Below are positions 50,466 to 58,576 of a stretch of 64,000 nucleotides of DNA, in pieces. The stretch is from positions 124,001 to 188,000 of the forward strand of contig NZ_LGED01000269.1 in NCBI RefSeq assembly GCF_001280085.1, read 5' to 3'. Source of the stretch: Saccharothrix sp. NRRL B-16348 (GTDB lineage Bacteria > Actinomycetota > Actinomycetes > Mycobacteriales > Pseudonocardiaceae). Below the pieces are notes generated by a model, which worked only from the letters and a program-made list of their open reading frames with translations, ran no database searches and was not told the origin of the DNA. Made by a program: the position numbers and the translations under genes. The number at the start of each line of letters is the position of its first letter. The first letter of the stretch is position 1.

Positions 50466-51928
50466 GCCGCGACCTCCCCACTGCCCTCCGGCCGAGTCGG
50501 GAAGTCATGCACGTCTGCATCGGCCAGGAAGACATTCAGCTCGACCAAGTCGGCATCGGTGACGTGGAAGGCCCGAGCCCGCTCCGGCTCCCGCTGCCCG
50601 TCCTGCTTCACCCAGGCGATACCGGGCGTGTTCTCACTGATCTCGTGAGCTGCCGCGCCCCGCTGCCTGACACCGTCGCCGAGCACCATGTCGACCTGTT
50701 GTGGCTCGTCCAGGCGCAGAGCCACACGAGTGCTGAACAGGTGCCGGAACGACACGACCTCCTTACGCGGGTCCTGCACCAGGCCCACGACCGCGTAGCC
50801 GGGCGCACGTCCCTGCGAGGTGATCGTCTGGATAGCCCGCGCCGCTCGTTCCCGGAGCTGCTTGTCCGGCTGGTAAGCGATCAGGTCGGCCAACTCATCA
50901 ACCACCAGGACCGTGAACGGCTCCCCGGTTGACCGCGCCCACAACCGCCGCACACCCCTGTACCGCGTCGCCCGCTCCTTGACCTCAGCGGCGATTTCTT
51001 CAAGCAGCGCAACGGCTTCTGGCCCGTTGTCGTACACGACCCGGTCGAAGGCATCCGGACATTGCCCGAGTTCCATCCCGCCCTTCGGGTCGATCCCCAC
51101 CAGCCGCACCAGGCCCGCCCGAACCGCAGGGGCGAGCTGCCACACCAACGACCACAACACCGACCCCTTGCCCGCACCGGGCACACCGACCACGAGCACC
51201 TGCGACCCGAGCAGACGTAGCCGCCACGGCTTGCCCGTCTCGGTCCGGCCGACGACCACGCGCTTGAGATCCACCTCGGCATCCGTCAGCGCGGGAACGA
51301 TCAGGGGGCGCAGCAGCGGGTCACGGTGGACGAAGTCCAGCTCGATCACGCTCGGCCGCAGGACCCGCACCCGACACGAGCGAGCACCGAACGAGTGCGC
51401 CAGCCCATCGCGCCGTAGCTCCCACGCCTCAGGCGACTGTGCCGGAACCATGCGCACCCGGACCCGGTCCCTCCATCCCTCGGACCGCACCCGCCGAAGC
51501 CTGGGCCGGTACTCGCGCCCACGGTCCCGCTTGGCCAGCTCAGCCAGCCGCATCACCGATCGCCACTTCGGCACGTAGACCGTCGCCCGCCGCCACTCGG
51601 TCACCAGCCGGTACCAGCCATGGCGCAGGAACGACCGACGATCCAGACCCGCCCAGATGCTCAGAGCCGCGACCAGCGACAACACCGCCAGCACCAACGG
51701 CGAGAGCCCGAACCGCCACCAGCACCAGGCCGCCGACACCGGCACCAACGTGACCACCGGATACCGAACGACAACGAGCACCAGGCGCACAGCCCCGACA
51801 ACCACCAACCACACCAACGCCACCAGTGCAGCAGCCCACTTGGCCTTGCCGGGAACGAGCACCCACCACGGCACCCGAGGCCGGACACCCTCGAACGGAG
51901 CCGGGTCGACCCACTTTCCGCCGTTCAT
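50462..51928 (-). CDS. traSA: FtsK/SpoIIIE-type DNA translocase (TraSA/TraB)
   Basis: A 488-residue membrane-bound ATPase that moves double-stranded DNA between hyphae. Membrane segments are at about 31-70 and 75-93. Walker A is GVPGAGKG (248-255) and Walker B is FTVLVVDELADL, followed by TITSQGRAPGYAVVGLVQDPRK. The C-terminal part should bind short direct repeats at the element clt site. ATG 51928 overlaps the preceding small gene by ATGA; a longer upstream reading is rejected. Confidence 0.93.
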   Translation of the reverse strand: MNGGKWVDPAPFEGVRPRVPWWVLVPGKAKWAAALVALVWLVVVGAVRLVLVVVRYPVVTLVPVSAAWCWWRFGLSPLVLAVLSLVAALSIWAGLDRRSFLRHGWYRLVTEWRRATVYVPKWRSVMRLAELAKRDRGREYRPRLRRVRSEGWRDRVRVRMVPAQSPEAWELRRDGLAHSFGARSCRVRVLRPSVIELDFVHRDPLLRPLIVPALTDAEVDLKRVVVGRTETGKPWRLRLLGSQVLVVGVPGAGKGSVLWSLVWQLAPAVRAGLVRLVGIDPKGGMELGQCPDAFDRVVYDNGPEAVALLEEIAAEVKERATRYRGVRRLWARSTGEPFTVLVVDELADLIAYQPDKQLRERAARAIQTITSQGRAPGYAVVGLVQDPRKEVVSFRHLFSTRVALRLDEPQQVDMVLGDGVRQRGAAAHEISENTPGIAWVKQDGQREPERARAFHVTDADLVELNVFLADADVHDFPTRPEGSGEVAA

Positions 51929-52116
51929 CGCGCACGCCCCACGGGGGCGAAAATCAGCGGCAGCCAGCCCAGGCAGCCGCAACACACGAGCTGGTTCGGG
52001 GCAAAGACACCGAACCGCTTGCACGCCCCACAGGGGCGACCGTTGGACAACTTCCACACTGTCGGAGCACCGCGCCGACTTGACGCGCGCACCCCACGTA
52101 CCGATAGCCTCGACAT
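51925..52116 (-). CDS. small AICE transfer-associated zinc-ribbon-like protein
   Basis: A 63-residue basic protein with CGACKRF and CCGCLGW, four cysteines suited to bind one zinc. Its stop overlaps the traSA start (ATGA), so it is translated together with the translocase. Small proteins in this position are annotated as mobile-element transfer proteins in other AICEs; the molecular role is unknown. ATG 52116. Confidence 0.65.
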   Translation of the reverse strand: MSRLSVRGVRASSRRGAPTVWKLSNGRPCGACKRFGVFAPNQLVCCGCLGWLPLIFAPVGRAR

Positions 52117-52279
52117 GACAGGAATCCCTTGTGAGGTAACGAATACAAGCGAAAGTTCCGGTCGGTGTGTCGCCGGGAAACAGCTTCAGCCCGCCAAGAC
52201 TCGAACCTGTTCCCGGCGACCCCACCAACCAGCAATTCTGATCACTCAGTCGATCGGAACCGGCTAACCCGGTCGCCCG

Positions 52280-52810
52280 TCACTCCTGCGTCTCGACCTC
52301 GAACAGATCCTCGAAGTCGAACGGCGCGAGGGCGGTCAACGCCCCACTGATGAACCGGGCACCGGGCCGCAGCTCACCGGCACGCGCACGCTTGACCGTC
52401 GACCGGTGCAGCCCCATCGCCTTGGCCACCGCGTAGTCCGAGCGAAACCCCGCCAAACGCATGGCCTTGGCGAACATGTCATCGCGGAGCCGGATCTCAT
52501 GCGGCCGACCGGACAGCACGGCGACCCGCCGGCTCTCGGCACGAACAGTGGTGTTCGACACGAGAGCGTGCGCGAGCTTCTCCGCCTTCTCCCTGTGCAA
52601 GTCAGCGAGGAACAGCGACTCCTTCCGCCGGCCTCGATCCCTCTCCGCGATCCGCCGATACGTCTCGGCAGACCGCTGGTGGAAGTCGAGCCACTGCACC
52701 TGGGTGGCTTCGAGGGAGGGCAACACCTTCGCCAACGCGTCGTGGGCATGCCGAAGCGTCGTCGCCGATCGCACCGCCGACCACAATTCCTCCGACGGGT
52801 TCACTCCCAC
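52280..52810 (-). CDS. AICE HTH protein (probable regulator)
   Basis: A 176-residue protein. The N-terminal two thirds are charged helices that may form a coiled coil (about 40-90). The C-terminus has an HTH of the Xre type (DYAVAKAMGLHRSTVKRARAGELRPGARFISGAL). It probably regulates element genes. GTG 52810 overlaps the upstream small gene by ten bases. No exact family known to me. Confidence 0.6.
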   Translation of the reverse strand: MGVNPSEELWSAVRSATTLRHAHDALAKVLPSLEATQVQWLDFHQRSAETYRRIAERDRGRRKESLFLADLHREKAEKLAHALVSNTTVRAESRRVAVLSGRPHEIRLRDDMFAKAMRLAGFRSDYAVAKAMGLHRSTVKRARAGELRPGARFISGALTALAPFDFEDLFEVETQE

Positions 52811-53007
52811 TCATCCCCCACGACACCCAGCGCAACTCCGCCGTCCTGCAAGGCCGAACGCAGCCTGTTGATCGACTCCCTGTCAACCACCAGAACCGCC
52901 GGGAACGCGTTGCCGAAGCGGATCTCCACCCGGTCCGCGAACGCCAACGGGTACGCCCGAATGGGCAGGTCATCGGTCACATGAAGCCGAACCATGTCTG
53001 CGCGCAT
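52801..53007 (-). CDS. small AICE hypothetical protein
   Basis: A 68-residue protein (MVRLHVTDDLPIRAYPLAFADRVEIRFGNAFP near the start). Similar-looking small proteins are frequent in pSAM2-type elements next to the regulatory genes; function unknown. ATG 53007 has GGCGG upstream and lies four bases after the previous stop; an ATG at 52995 is possible. Overlaps the next gene. Confidence 0.6.
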   Translation of the reverse strand: MRADMVRLHVTDDLPIRAYPLAFADRVEIRFGNAFPAVLVVDRESINRLRSALQDGGVALGVVGDEWE

Positions 53008-53011
53008 CCGG

Positions 53012-53464
53012 TCACGCCGCCTTGGACGCGGTCTTGACGACAACCGGCTTCATGCCCGAGGCCCGCAGGCTGTACCCGAGCTTCGCCCGACACCGGTGCC
53101 GCTCACCGCCGTGACTCCCCCGGCACGCCTTGTCGTCAATCCACGGCGTCACCGTCAGCCCTTCGAAGACCACCGGTCGCACATCGGTGCCCGGAATCGC
53201 CTCTGGCGGAACCGGCTGATGAGGAGCCGCGATCTTCACCGTCACCGCAGCCTCGGCCTTGCGCTCCGCCGCCTGGTCGATCACCAAGACCGACCACACC
53301 AACAACCCGGACTCCTTGTCCGTCTCCTGCTGAACCGGCAACCCCTTCGCCCGCTCCTCAGCCGACTGGAACTTGAGCACCGGTTCCACACCCATCACCA
53401 GCGCGCCACGAGGGAACACGAAGTCGTGCGACGTGGGGAGCCTGCTCCCACCCGAGATCGCCAC
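53012..53464 (-). CDS. AICE hypothetical protein, likely first gene of the core operon
   Basis: A 150-residue beta-rich protein (RLPTSHDFVFPRGALVMGVEPVLKFQ, then SGLLVWSVLVIDQA). No domain recognised; the position matches small core proteins of other AICEs, possibly the replication-excision activator slot. I chose GTG 53464 because AGGAG lies nine bases upstream; a longer frame to 53635 crosses the promoter region. Start of a six- or seven-gene leftward operon. Confidence 0.6.
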   Translation of the reverse strand: MAISGGSRLPTSHDFVFPRGALVMGVEPVLKFQSAEERAKGLPVQQETDKESGLLVWSVLVIDQAAERKAEAAVTVKIAAPHQPVPPEAIPGTDVRPVVFEGLTVTPWIDDKACRGSHGGERHRCRAKLGYSLRASGMKPVVVKTASKAA

Positions 53465-53511
53465 AGCCGTTCTCCTGACGTCGATGTCGGCTGGACCCTC
53501 TGTCCAGCACC

Positions 53512-53540
53512 TTGACACCAACCACTTTCGGCAGAAATAC
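53512..53540 (+). promoter_or_regulatory. candidate promoter for the XRE/PLD-like gene
   Basis: TTGACA (53512-53517), a 17-base spacer and AAATAC (53535-53540) fit a sigma-70-type promoter with a poor -10. A duplicated GACGTCC lies just downstream, 53573-53601. The region is divergent between the core operon and the cargo genes. Confidence 0.35.
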
Positions 53541-53623
53541 GGGACGGCAGCACCGCACAGCGGGACAACTACAGACGTCCTTGGTAGCTTGAAGACGTCC
53601 CAACTCGTTCCACAGGGGGAACC

Positions 53624-54367
53624 ATGCCGAACCAACGCCTACGAGACTCATTGCTACGCAACGGCTTTGACACCAACCAGGTAGCCAAGGCCACCGGCGT
53701 GGACCCCAAGACGGTCGAACGCTGGATCAACCTCGACCGGACCCCGTACCCCCGTCACCGGCGCACCATCGCGGCCATGGTCCGCGAGGCCGAGACCTAC
53801 CTCTGGCCCAACGCACTCGCCCCGGATGCCAAAAAGGAGATCACTCAATCGGAGGTCGTGCAGGTCTACCCGCACCGCCACTCCGTCCCCCAGGAGCAGT
53901 GGAGCCACCTGGTCGACCAGGCCCGCCTGAACATCTCGATCCTGGTCTACTCGGGCATGTTCCTCACCGACAACCCGAACCTGATCAGGACCTTCCGGCA
54001 GAAGGCCGAGGCAGGCGTCAAGATCCGCCTACTCCTGGGTGACCCGGCCAGCCGCGAGGTCGCCCGCCGCAGCGAGGAGGAGGGCATCGGCAAGGGCACC
54101 CTCGCCGCCAAGGTCCGCAACGCCCTCGCGTTCTTCAAGCCACTGGCCGACAGCGGCCACGCCGAGATCCGCTGCCACCGCACCACGCTCTACAACTCGA
54201 TCTACCGCTTCGATGACGAGATGCTCGTCAACACCCACGTCCACGGCTTCATGGCAGCCCACGCCCCGGTCCTCCACCTGCGCCGACTCTCCGGAGGGGA
54301 CCTCTTCGAGACCTACGCCGAGAGCTTCCAGAGCGTCTGGGACGACGCCAAGCAACCCAAGTGGTAG
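53624..54367 (+). CDS. XRE-type HTH fused to a PLD-like domain (DUF5919-like)
   Basis: A 247-residue protein. The N-terminal HTH (NQVAKATGVDPKTVERWINLDRTPYPRHR) is followed by a phospholipase D-like fold (SQLNISILVYSGMF-like start LDQARLNISILVYSGMFL, then GVKIRLLLGDP). An RCHRTTLYNSIYRFDDEMLVNTHVHG segment stands where the HKD motif would be. The catalytic HxK is degenerate, so a regulatory role is likelier than lipase or nuclease activity. GGGGGAACC precedes ATG 53624. Such genes are typical neighbours of NUDIX genes in AICEs. Confidence 0.7.
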   Translation: MPNQRLRDSLLRNGFDTNQVAKATGVDPKTVERWINLDRTPYPRHRRTIAAMVREAETYLWPNALAPDAKKEITQSEVVQVYPHRHSVPQEQWSHLVDQARLNISILVYSGMFLTDNPNLIRTFRQKAEAGVKIRLLLGDPASREVARRSEEEGIGKGTLAAKVRNALAFFKPLADSGHAEIRCHRTTLYNSIYRFDDEMLVNTHVHGFMAAHAPVLHLRRLSGGDLFETYAESFQSVWDDAKQPKW

Positions 54368-54377
54368 GCAGGGACAC

Positions 54378-54851
54378 ATGGCGCGCACCGACCACTACAA
54401 CGACCCGAACGCCCCCGAAGCGACCAACATCGTCGTAGCCGTGACCGCATTCGTACAGGACGACCAAGGCCGCCTACTCATGATCCGCCGCACCGACAAC
54501 GACCTGTACTCCATACCCGGCGGAGCCCAGGACGTAGGCGAGACCATCGGCCACACTGTCGTCCGCGAAGTCAAGGAAGAGACCGGGTTCGATGTCGAAC
54601 CGACCGACGTCATCGGCATCTACTCGGACCCGGCACACGTCATCTCGTACACCGATGGCGAGGTTCGCCAGGAATTCTCGATCTGCTTTCGCGCTCGCCT
54701 GGTCGGCGGCGAGCTGCGCACCAGCAGCGAGTCCAGCGAGGTCCACTGGGTCCAGCGCGGCGACTTGAGCTCCCTCAACATCCACCCGTCGATCCGACTA
54801 CGGATCGAACACGGCTTCGAGAACCGGCTGAAGCCCTACTTCGCCACGTGA
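54378..54851 (+). CDS. NUDIX hydrolase, Pif-like
   Basis: A 157-residue NUDIX protein. The box GGAQDVGETIGHTVVREVKEETG has all essential glutamates (G-x5-E-x7-REVKEETG). In pSAM2 the NUDIX protein Pif blocks redundant transfer between element-bearing cells; the same location in this element makes that a reasonable analogy, not a proof. ATG 54378 lies ten bases after the XRE/PLD stop. Its end overlaps the convergent HD gene by 16 bases. Confidence 0.82.
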   Translation: MARTDHYNDPNAPEATNIVVAVTAFVQDDQGRLLMIRRTDNDLYSIPGGAQDVGETIGHTVVREVKEETGFDVEPTDVIGIYSDPAHVISYTDGEVRQEFSICFRARLVGGELRTSSESSEVHWVQRGDLSSLNIHPSIRLRIEHGFENRLKPYFAT

Positions 54852-55402
54852 CCGCGCCCGAACTCCCGCAGGCGATCCTCAGTCCTCTCAACTGCGGCTC
54901 TCAGTTCAGGCTCAGCCTGCTTGATGAAGACCGTCACGACGTCTTTCGGCCCATAGCGCTTGTGGATCTCACCGAGCCGATCACCCACGGTCATTGTTTC
55001 ACCGTCCGGACTGGTCGTCATATCCGCCCACCAGAGCGCATCACGCACCGCGGACTGCTCGTCTTCCCACGAAGCCAGCTCCGCTGACAGCCCCCTCAAC
55101 TCAGCCTCTCTGCACGCGCACGAGTGATGCGCCACAAGCGCACACAGCCGTTCCGGAAAGCCCTGCTGTTCGAGGTAACGAGCACCGTCGAGCGGGTGGA
55201 ACCCAGTCAACGCCAGATCAGGCGCGTACCCCACATCGTGCAGCACAGCCGCCGCCGTCAGTAGCTCATGGTCTTGCCCGACGAACAGCCGCCGAGCCAC
55301 CCCGGCCCGCGTCGCAACACCCTGCACGTGCACCCACCGTCGTGGCAACGAGTCGGCAAGCCGGTCTTCAGCGACCGAGTAGGCCCATGCGACGAGATCC
55401 AC
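54836..55402 (-). CDS. HD-domain phosphohydrolase
   Basis: A 188-residue HD hydrolase with the metal ligands H25 (RRWVHVQGV), H55-D56 (AAVLHDVGYA), a third histidine in LVAHHSC and an Asp in LWWADMTTS. It may cleave a nucleotide or cyclic nucleotide. It lies tail-to-tail with the NUDIX gene, another nucleotide-acting enzyme, and upstream of a gene remnant. HD-domain genes are frequent AICE cargo. Confidence 0.82.
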   Translation of the reverse strand: MDLVAWAYSVAEDRLADSLPRRWVHVQGVATRAGVARRLFVGQDHELLTAAAVLHDVGYAPDLALTGFHPLDGARYLEQQGFPERLCALVAHHSCACREAELRGLSAELASWEDEQSAVRDALWWADMTTSPDGETMTVGDRLGEIHKRYGPKDVVTVFIKQAEPELRAAVERTEDRLREFGRGHVAK

Positions 55403-55483
55403 AGCCCCACCCTAGGCAGCCAGACCTCACCGCGACAGTCCACTACCGCCGGCCTCCTGCCCTGCTGCTCCTAGAGTGCACGC

Positions 55484-55624
55484 GCCATAGCCCTACACAA
55501 CCTCTCCACAGGCAACTTCTTCGAGACCTACTCTGAGAGCTGCGAGCACGTCTGGAATCTATCCGAGCCAGCGACGTTCCAGCGAGCTGCCTGCATGGCC
55601 TGCGGGCGAACCCGTAAACCTTAG
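55484..55624 (+). pseudogene. 3' remnant of a second XRE/PLD-like gene
   Basis: Forty-six codons before the stop at 55622-55624 read IALHNLSTGNFFETYSES then CEHVWNLSE. This mirrors the C-terminus of the intact gene at 53624-54367 (LRRLSGGDLFETYAESFQSVW). An in-frame stop lies at 55472 and no start is available. The stop codon overlaps the stop of the convergent NACHT gene by three bases. It marks an older version of the element. Confidence 0.7.
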
Positions 55625-57912
55625 TCGAGGGCAGCAAGCCGTTCAATCAGGTCTTCATCGCTAGGCCAGTCACCCGTAACAGCTGCATCCAGGACACTGG
55701 CCACTCTTCCTGATTGCGAACGGATCGGAACCCAAATTTTACTGGTATTTCTACGAGTGCTTACCACAAGGCCGGTCGCCACTAGAACATCCATCACATT
55801 ATTGACCACTTGGTAGTACTGCGGTGGCATGCCACGACGCAGAGCACTGTCTTTTCTTCCGGCACCAGCTTGCACATACAACTTTTTAAGGATGACCAAA
55901 CCGGCAAGCACAGACGGAGAATACGGCAATTCGAGCAGTGAATCCGTAGTAGCACTAGAAATCAGAAAATCGTCGAATTCACAGTTAACGAACTTGTCAG
56001 ATGGCAAGTCCTCCTGCTGACGAACACCTTCAACCTGCAGAAAAGCACAGGCATAGAATTGAGGCAACGCTTGATGGTCACCTCCTATTTCGAGCCGACC
56101 GAATAAACAGTCTTGAAACTGCACTGATGCCAAATTTACGCCAGCAGGGACCATAAAATCGGCTATTGTTAGCTCCCGAAGGTAGATAGGGCCGGCTATG
56201 TCAGACTTGAGTTCCAGTGCGATGGCCAACAAGTCAGCAGCTAGCGGCGGTGCTGCACCATGACTACTGACCGCATACCTAAGTGCAGTACTGACTAGAC
56301 CAGCGCCGGATTCTTCGACACCCAGTCGGTGAGCGGCCGAGCTTATGCCGACCTCCTCAAGGAGTTGACGCCAATCTTCAGAAGGAAGATTAGTACTGTA
56401 CGGATCGTATACATATTTGACGACATCGCCCGCACGGGCGACATCAGCTAGGACAGAATCCATAATTTTCCGAGATTCTGTCTTTGGATCCTCAATGACC
56501 AGCCATGGCAGCCGCCGCAGCAAAATATCTTGACGAATATCTGGCGGGTACCCTACAACTTCTCGAAAAGACTGCCGGATATCTTCCAGAAAGACCGGAC
56601 CTACACCACTTCCAGTTGCACGTGCTTTAGTAGCCAGTCTCTCGAAAACGGATCGGAGCTGATCTCCTGATACGCCACCTTCAATGTTAGATTCTCGTTC
56701 GAAGGTTCTTTTTAGGAGCAAATCCCACCCTTCAGGGGCATCCAGCGCACTTCTCTTGACAAACTCTTCTAGGATGTTTTGAGTCGCAAGATAGCCGAGC
56801 AGCAAAGGGCGCGACGGCAACCATGCAGGAATATCGGCTACCCAGCCTTGCCGCGAGAGATAGTCGGAAACCTGTTGGTCAGTGAAATCCGTTGCGCTGA
56901 GAATCACGGTTGTTTCATTGAGCCCCAGGGCTTCTTCCAGGTCTGAAGTTTTATAAAACAGGTTTTTCCGCCCTGCAATCAAGACACCCACCGCATTAGG
57001 CGTATCTCTGACAAATCTGCGAACTAGCTCGACACTTGAGTATCGCGCACTTCGCTCATTTTCGAAATAACCACCACCAATATTCGCTGGCGCAATCTCA
57101 TCAAATCCGTCCAACAGTATATGCGCATATCCAGCGCGCCACGCGCGCACCAAGTGGTCAGCACGCCTAAAACCTATGGAACGAGCGTGCCTTTCTAGAG
57201 CTTCGATAGGATCGGTCTGCCCATGATGATCGCGCAGACTGATATGAATCGGAAAATGAGTTTCGCCATCTATGCCATACTTGTCAGCAAGGTCAAAAAA
57301 AGCTTGACGCAAAGTCATGCTTTTCCCAGCTCCGTAGTCGCCCACGATTACTACTCGCTGCGTCGCTTTTACCTGCGCAACTACTCGCCGATATGAGACG
57401 GTTTGAGCGTTATCCCGAACGTCAACAAAGTCCATCGGAAAATACTCACCAATGTCCCTATATGATCCGTTCACCAAATCGCGAGCGCTACCAAATGAAG
57501 ATTCTCGCCTGTGGCTCAGATAGTCGGAAACATTCAGCAGACGGTTTCTGAAAACCTCAAAAGAAATAATACTTACAAGCTGGTTTCCGATACTTTGAAC
57601 GGCGGTTCGCTGCTCAGCTGTTGGCTCGCCCTTGGTAACCAGATAGCCTGTTACTTCCTTGCCAGGATACTTGGCCTTCAAATGCAAACTTAGCTCGTCG
57701 AGCTTACGCGCGTCACTTAGAGCCTTACCTCTAGCTTGACTTACTGTGGACTCGATGGCTACAGCCACATCGTCGTTGATGAAGACCCCGTCACGCTCTT
57801 GGCCATTGAACATGACCGCCCCGTCACCCTCTGTATCGGGATACAACCAGCGAGCGACACGCGTAACCTCCTGCTCAAACGCCTTCTCGCGCCTTTGTGC
57901 CTCGGACGCCAT
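55621..57912 (-). CDS. NACHT STAND NTPase with putative nuclease-like N-terminus, AICE cargo
   Basis: A 763-residue protein. Residues 1-120 look like a PD-(D/E)xK-type nuclease fold: D41 (QERDGVFI), E54 (VAIEST) and a K-rich helix after it, without a canonical ExK. NACHT follows: Walker A GDYGAGKS (191-198) and Walker B ILLDGFDE (265-272) with the extra acidic residue typical of NACHT. About 575-645 are pentapeptide-like repeats (VNLASVQFQDCLFGRLEI), and the end looks winged-helix-like. By eye two 60-base lines are 43 and 52 percent GC, far below neighbours. ATG 57912 has GAGGAAG upstream. A phage-sensing abortive system is inferred. Confidence 0.8.
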   Translation of the reverse strand: MASEAQRREKAFEQEVTRVARWLYPDTEGDGAVMFNGQERDGVFINDDVAVAIESTVSQARGKALSDARKLDELSLHLKAKYPGKEVTGYLVTKGEPTAEQRTAVQSIGNQLVSIISFEVFRNRLLNVSDYLSHRRESSFGSARDLVNGSYRDIGEYFPMDFVDVRDNAQTVSYRRVVAQVKATQRVVIVGDYGAGKSMTLRQAFFDLADKYGIDGETHFPIHISLRDHHGQTDPIEALERHARSIGFRRADHLVRAWRAGYAHILLDGFDEIAPANIGGGYFENERSARYSSVELVRRFVRDTPNAVGVLIAGRKNLFYKTSDLEEALGLNETTVILSATDFTDQQVSDYLSRQGWVADIPAWLPSRPLLLGYLATQNILEEFVKRSALDAPEGWDLLLKRTFERESNIEGGVSGDQLRSVFERLATKARATGSGVGPVFLEDIRQSFREVVGYPPDIRQDILLRRLPWLVIEDPKTESRKIMDSVLADVARAGDVVKYVYDPYSTNLPSEDWRQLLEEVGISSAAHRLGVEESGAGLVSTALRYAVSSHGAAPPLAADLLAIALELKSDIAGPIYLRELTIADFMVPAGVNLASVQFQDCLFGRLEIGGDHQALPQFYACAFLQVEGVRQQEDLPSDKFVNCEFDDFLISSATTDSLLELPYSPSVLAGLVILKKLYVQAGAGRKDSALRRGMPPQYYQVVNNVMDVLVATGLVVSTRRNTSKIWVPIRSQSGRVASVLDAAVTGDWPSDEDLIERLAALD

Positions 57913-57939
57913 AGCGGAGCTTCCTCACCTGAACGGGGG

Positions 57940-57966
57940 ACACCTGTAGGTGTTGGGCTTATAGCC
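57940..57966. promoter_or_regulatory. two inverted repeats upstream of the NACHT gene
   Basis: ACACCTGTAGGTGT (57940-57953) is a 6-bp perfect inverted repeat with a two-base spacer. GGCTTATAGCC (57956-57966) is a second with a three-base spacer. Both lie 28-54 bases before the NACHT ATG, over the likely promoter, and may be operator sites. Confidence 0.35.
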
Positions 57967-58529
57967 TAAGTCACGCTATGTGTTACCTGCCGAACTTGGC
58001 TCTACAGGATCAAGGCGCGCCGCCTGCGGCAGCGCGCGGCTGAGACCGGCTCACGTTGGCACCGACTCCCCGCATCCCGGCACGCCGGGCTCCCGCTTCG
58101 CTTCGCCCGTCGGCCGTGCGCGGAGTCGGTGCACGTGGCCGGGTAGCGGCGCGCTACAGCTGGGGGGCTCAGGTCACCGCGGATTCACCGGCTCGACAGT
58201 CGGGACGATCGCGCGGTCATGCGGCTTGAGCGGGCTGGGCACGGCGATCGGCTGCCGCGACGGCTTCGCCGTCTTGCCATCGGTGTAGGCGACTCAGCGA
58301 CGAGGGCTAGGCGTACGGCACGCGAACGGGCACCACCTCGTGGCAACCGAGACGTTGGCCGCGTGTCGGAGTGGTGCCCGATGAAGACTGCGACATGCCA
58401 TCGCCGCCCGTGCCCCTCGCGTGCCCCATCTCAGGGTCAACAGCGGTCGATCAGGGGCACGGGCGGTCAGATGGCGAGCGAAGGTGCTGGTCAGAGGGTT
58501 AGGTGGTCAGGAGCTTGATCACTGCCAGA
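57967..58529. other. non-coding right end of the AICE, repeat-rich (candidate ori/clt)
   Basis: About 560 bases without a supported gene. Inverted repeats: GCACCGACTCC (58059-58069) with GGAGTCGGTGC (58122-58132); CCCGG-CACG-CCGGG at 58076-58089; GACGGC-TTC-GCCGTC at 58259-58273; CGGGCACCAC (58327-58336) with GTGGTGCCCG (58371-58380). Such clusters are expected at a rolling-circle origin or at the clt site used by TraB-type translocases. GC is again high, unlike the NACHT gene. Confidence 0.45.
58404..58466. repeat. candidate integrase arm-type repeats
   Basis: The 20-base sequence CCGTGCCCCTCGCGTGCCCC at 58408-58427 recurs exactly at 47471-47490, in the same orientation near the other end. 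A 13-base inverted pair, CCGCCCGTGCCCC (58404-58416) and GGGGCACGGGCGG (58454-58466), overlaps the right copy. Confidence 0.45.
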
Positions 58530-58576
58530 CCTTCCAAGCTGGTCATGCGGGTTCGATTCCCGTCACCCGCTCCAGC
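58530..58576. repeat. attR core (47-bp direct repeat, right copy)
   Basis: Identical to 47357-47403. Only the 3' part of the tRNA-Gly sequence is present, so this is not a functional tRNA gene. Host sequence resumes at 58577 with a weak version of the terminator (CGTCC-TATGT-GGACG). Confidence 0.93.

Larger units (their letters stand above)
47357..58576. mobile_element. actinomycete integrative and conjugative element (pSAM2-type AICE)
   Basis: About 11.2 kb between two perfect 47-bp direct repeats derived from tRNA-Gly. It carries the full AICE core on the minus strand: tyrosine integrase, excisionase, RepSA-like initiator, TraB/FtsK-type double-stranded DNA translocase, and small transfer and regulatory proteins. 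The rightward part carries an XRE/PLD-like gene, a NUDIX gene, an HD hydrolase, a gene remnant and an AT-rich NACHT NTPase. All core genes look intact, so excision, replication and mycelial transfer are plausible. Confidence 0.92.

Noticed and set aside
58530..58576. Second tRNA-Gly gene at the right end of the AICE
   Set aside because: Only the 3' part is present; D-arm and 5' acceptor are missing, so it is the attR copy.
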